Assembly (NCBI GenBank): GCA_036374175.1
Contig: DASUUH010000013.1
Location: 1-30,003 of the forward strand
DNA: 30,003 nt
Origin: JASLBX01 sp036374175
GTDB taxonomy: Bacteria; Actinomycetota; Actinomycetes; Jiangellales; Jiangellaceae
Reading direction: 5' to 3'
This document shows positions 29,650 to 30,003 of this stretch, in pieces. The translations under genes were made by a program, and so were the position numbers. Each line of letters starts with the position of its first letter. The stretch's first letter is position 1. The notes below the pieces were generated by a model. The model made no database searches, was not told the DNA's origin, and saw only the letters and a program-made list of their open reading frames with translations.

Positions 29650-30003
29650 GTGGGACGACGGATCAACGAGGTACCCGCGGATATCACCGACCTACTTCGC
29701 GGTGGCGGCGGCATCTTCGTGCTTGCGGATGCGGCAGCGGCGGGAATCGATGCTAAGCGAATCAATCGCCTCTGCCACGCCGGATTGTTGACCGCGGTGG
29801 TGCGGGGCTGCTACGTGGCGACGGCGAGGTTGCAGCGACTGAACGCCTGGGAGTTGCACCGCGAGCAGGCGCGCGCGTTCGCCTTGGCTACGGGGCTGCC
29901 GGCGTACGTCACGGGTTGGGCCGCGGTGATGTTCTGGAGGTTGCGCACCGCCGGTCCACCACCTCGGCTGCCCACCTTGCTCGTGCCCCGTGAGCCGGGC
30001 CGT
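29650..30003 (+). CDS. AbiEi-antitoxin-like HTH protein (5' part only)
   Basis: A frame opening at GTG 29650 stays open to the window edge (118 codons). The predicted protein begins MGRRINEVPADITDLL and contains a winged-HTH pattern FVLADAAAAGIDAKRINRLC...GLLTAVVRGCYVA at about 23-57, followed by LNAWELHREQARAFALATGLPAYVTGWAAVMFWRL given here as residues about 64-98. This is typical of actinobacterial proteins annotated as type IV toxin-antitoxin AbiEi-family antitoxin domain proteins, which often carry a C-terminal DUF559 nuclease-like domain. That end is cut off here. The start codon is uncertain, since no good ribosome binding site is visible. Confidence 0.65.
   Translation, partial: MGRRINEVPADITDLLRGGGGIFVLADAAAAGIDAKRINRLCHAGLLTAVVRGCYVATARLQRLNAWELHREQARAFALATGLPAYVTGWAAVMFWRLRTAGPPPRLPTLLVPREPGR

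Overview
The window is about 30 kb of high-GC DNA, densely packed and mostly coding. It has GTG/ATG starts, many 4-bp start/stop overlaps and TAnnnT -10 boxes set directly before start codons. The conserved block mazG / corA / eno / ftsB / DUF501 / udgB, the purK-purE pair beside gtrA, the Cgl0158-type iol gene and a Rex-type operator before ndh all point to an actinobacterium (Actinomycetota). The genus cannot be fixed from the sequence. No tRNA, rRNA, CRISPR array or transposase gene was seen.

Layout. (1) 120-4784: a myo-inositol catabolic operon (iolC, a Cgl0158-type aldolase-like gene, iolB, iolD) with a long palindrome between iolB and iolD. (2) 4874-6654: a secreted Cys-rich protein convergent with an ECF sigma factor and its membrane partner. 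(3) 6904-11707: a sugar importer operon resembling the streptomycete chitobiose (Das) system, ending in a GH3 beta-N-acetylhexosaminidase. Two inverted copies of a 51-nt palindromic element bracket the binding-protein gene. (4) 11848-18122: housekeeping genes (SurA-N-like lipoprotein, mazG, corA, eno, ftsB/divIC, DUF501, udgB). (5) 18176-20022: two tandem paralogous membrane-anchored proteins of unknown function with matching cysteine spacing. (6) 20076-23158: type II NADH dehydrogenase behind a Rex operator, then a leucine-degradation pair (enoyl-CoA hydratase, HMG-CoA lyase). (7) 23201-25425: gtrA divergent from purK-purE. (8) 25483-28432: an 864-aa adenylation/carrier/membrane-acyltransferase fusion behind a DtxR/IdeR-like iron box, convergent with a hotdog thioesterase. 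(9) 28460-28992: an ArsR repressor with arsenite-type cysteines, divergent from a 17-residue peptide with three Cys-Cys pairs. (10) 29057-30003: a CoA-binding protein, a DnaA-box pair and a truncated AbiEi-antitoxin-like gene.

The least explained parts are the CC micropeptide/ArsR unit, the iron-box ligase-acyltransferase, the tandem four-cysteine paralogs, and a class of long intergenic palindromes capped with TGATC. All functions are inferred from recognisable motifs and context. No database search was possible.
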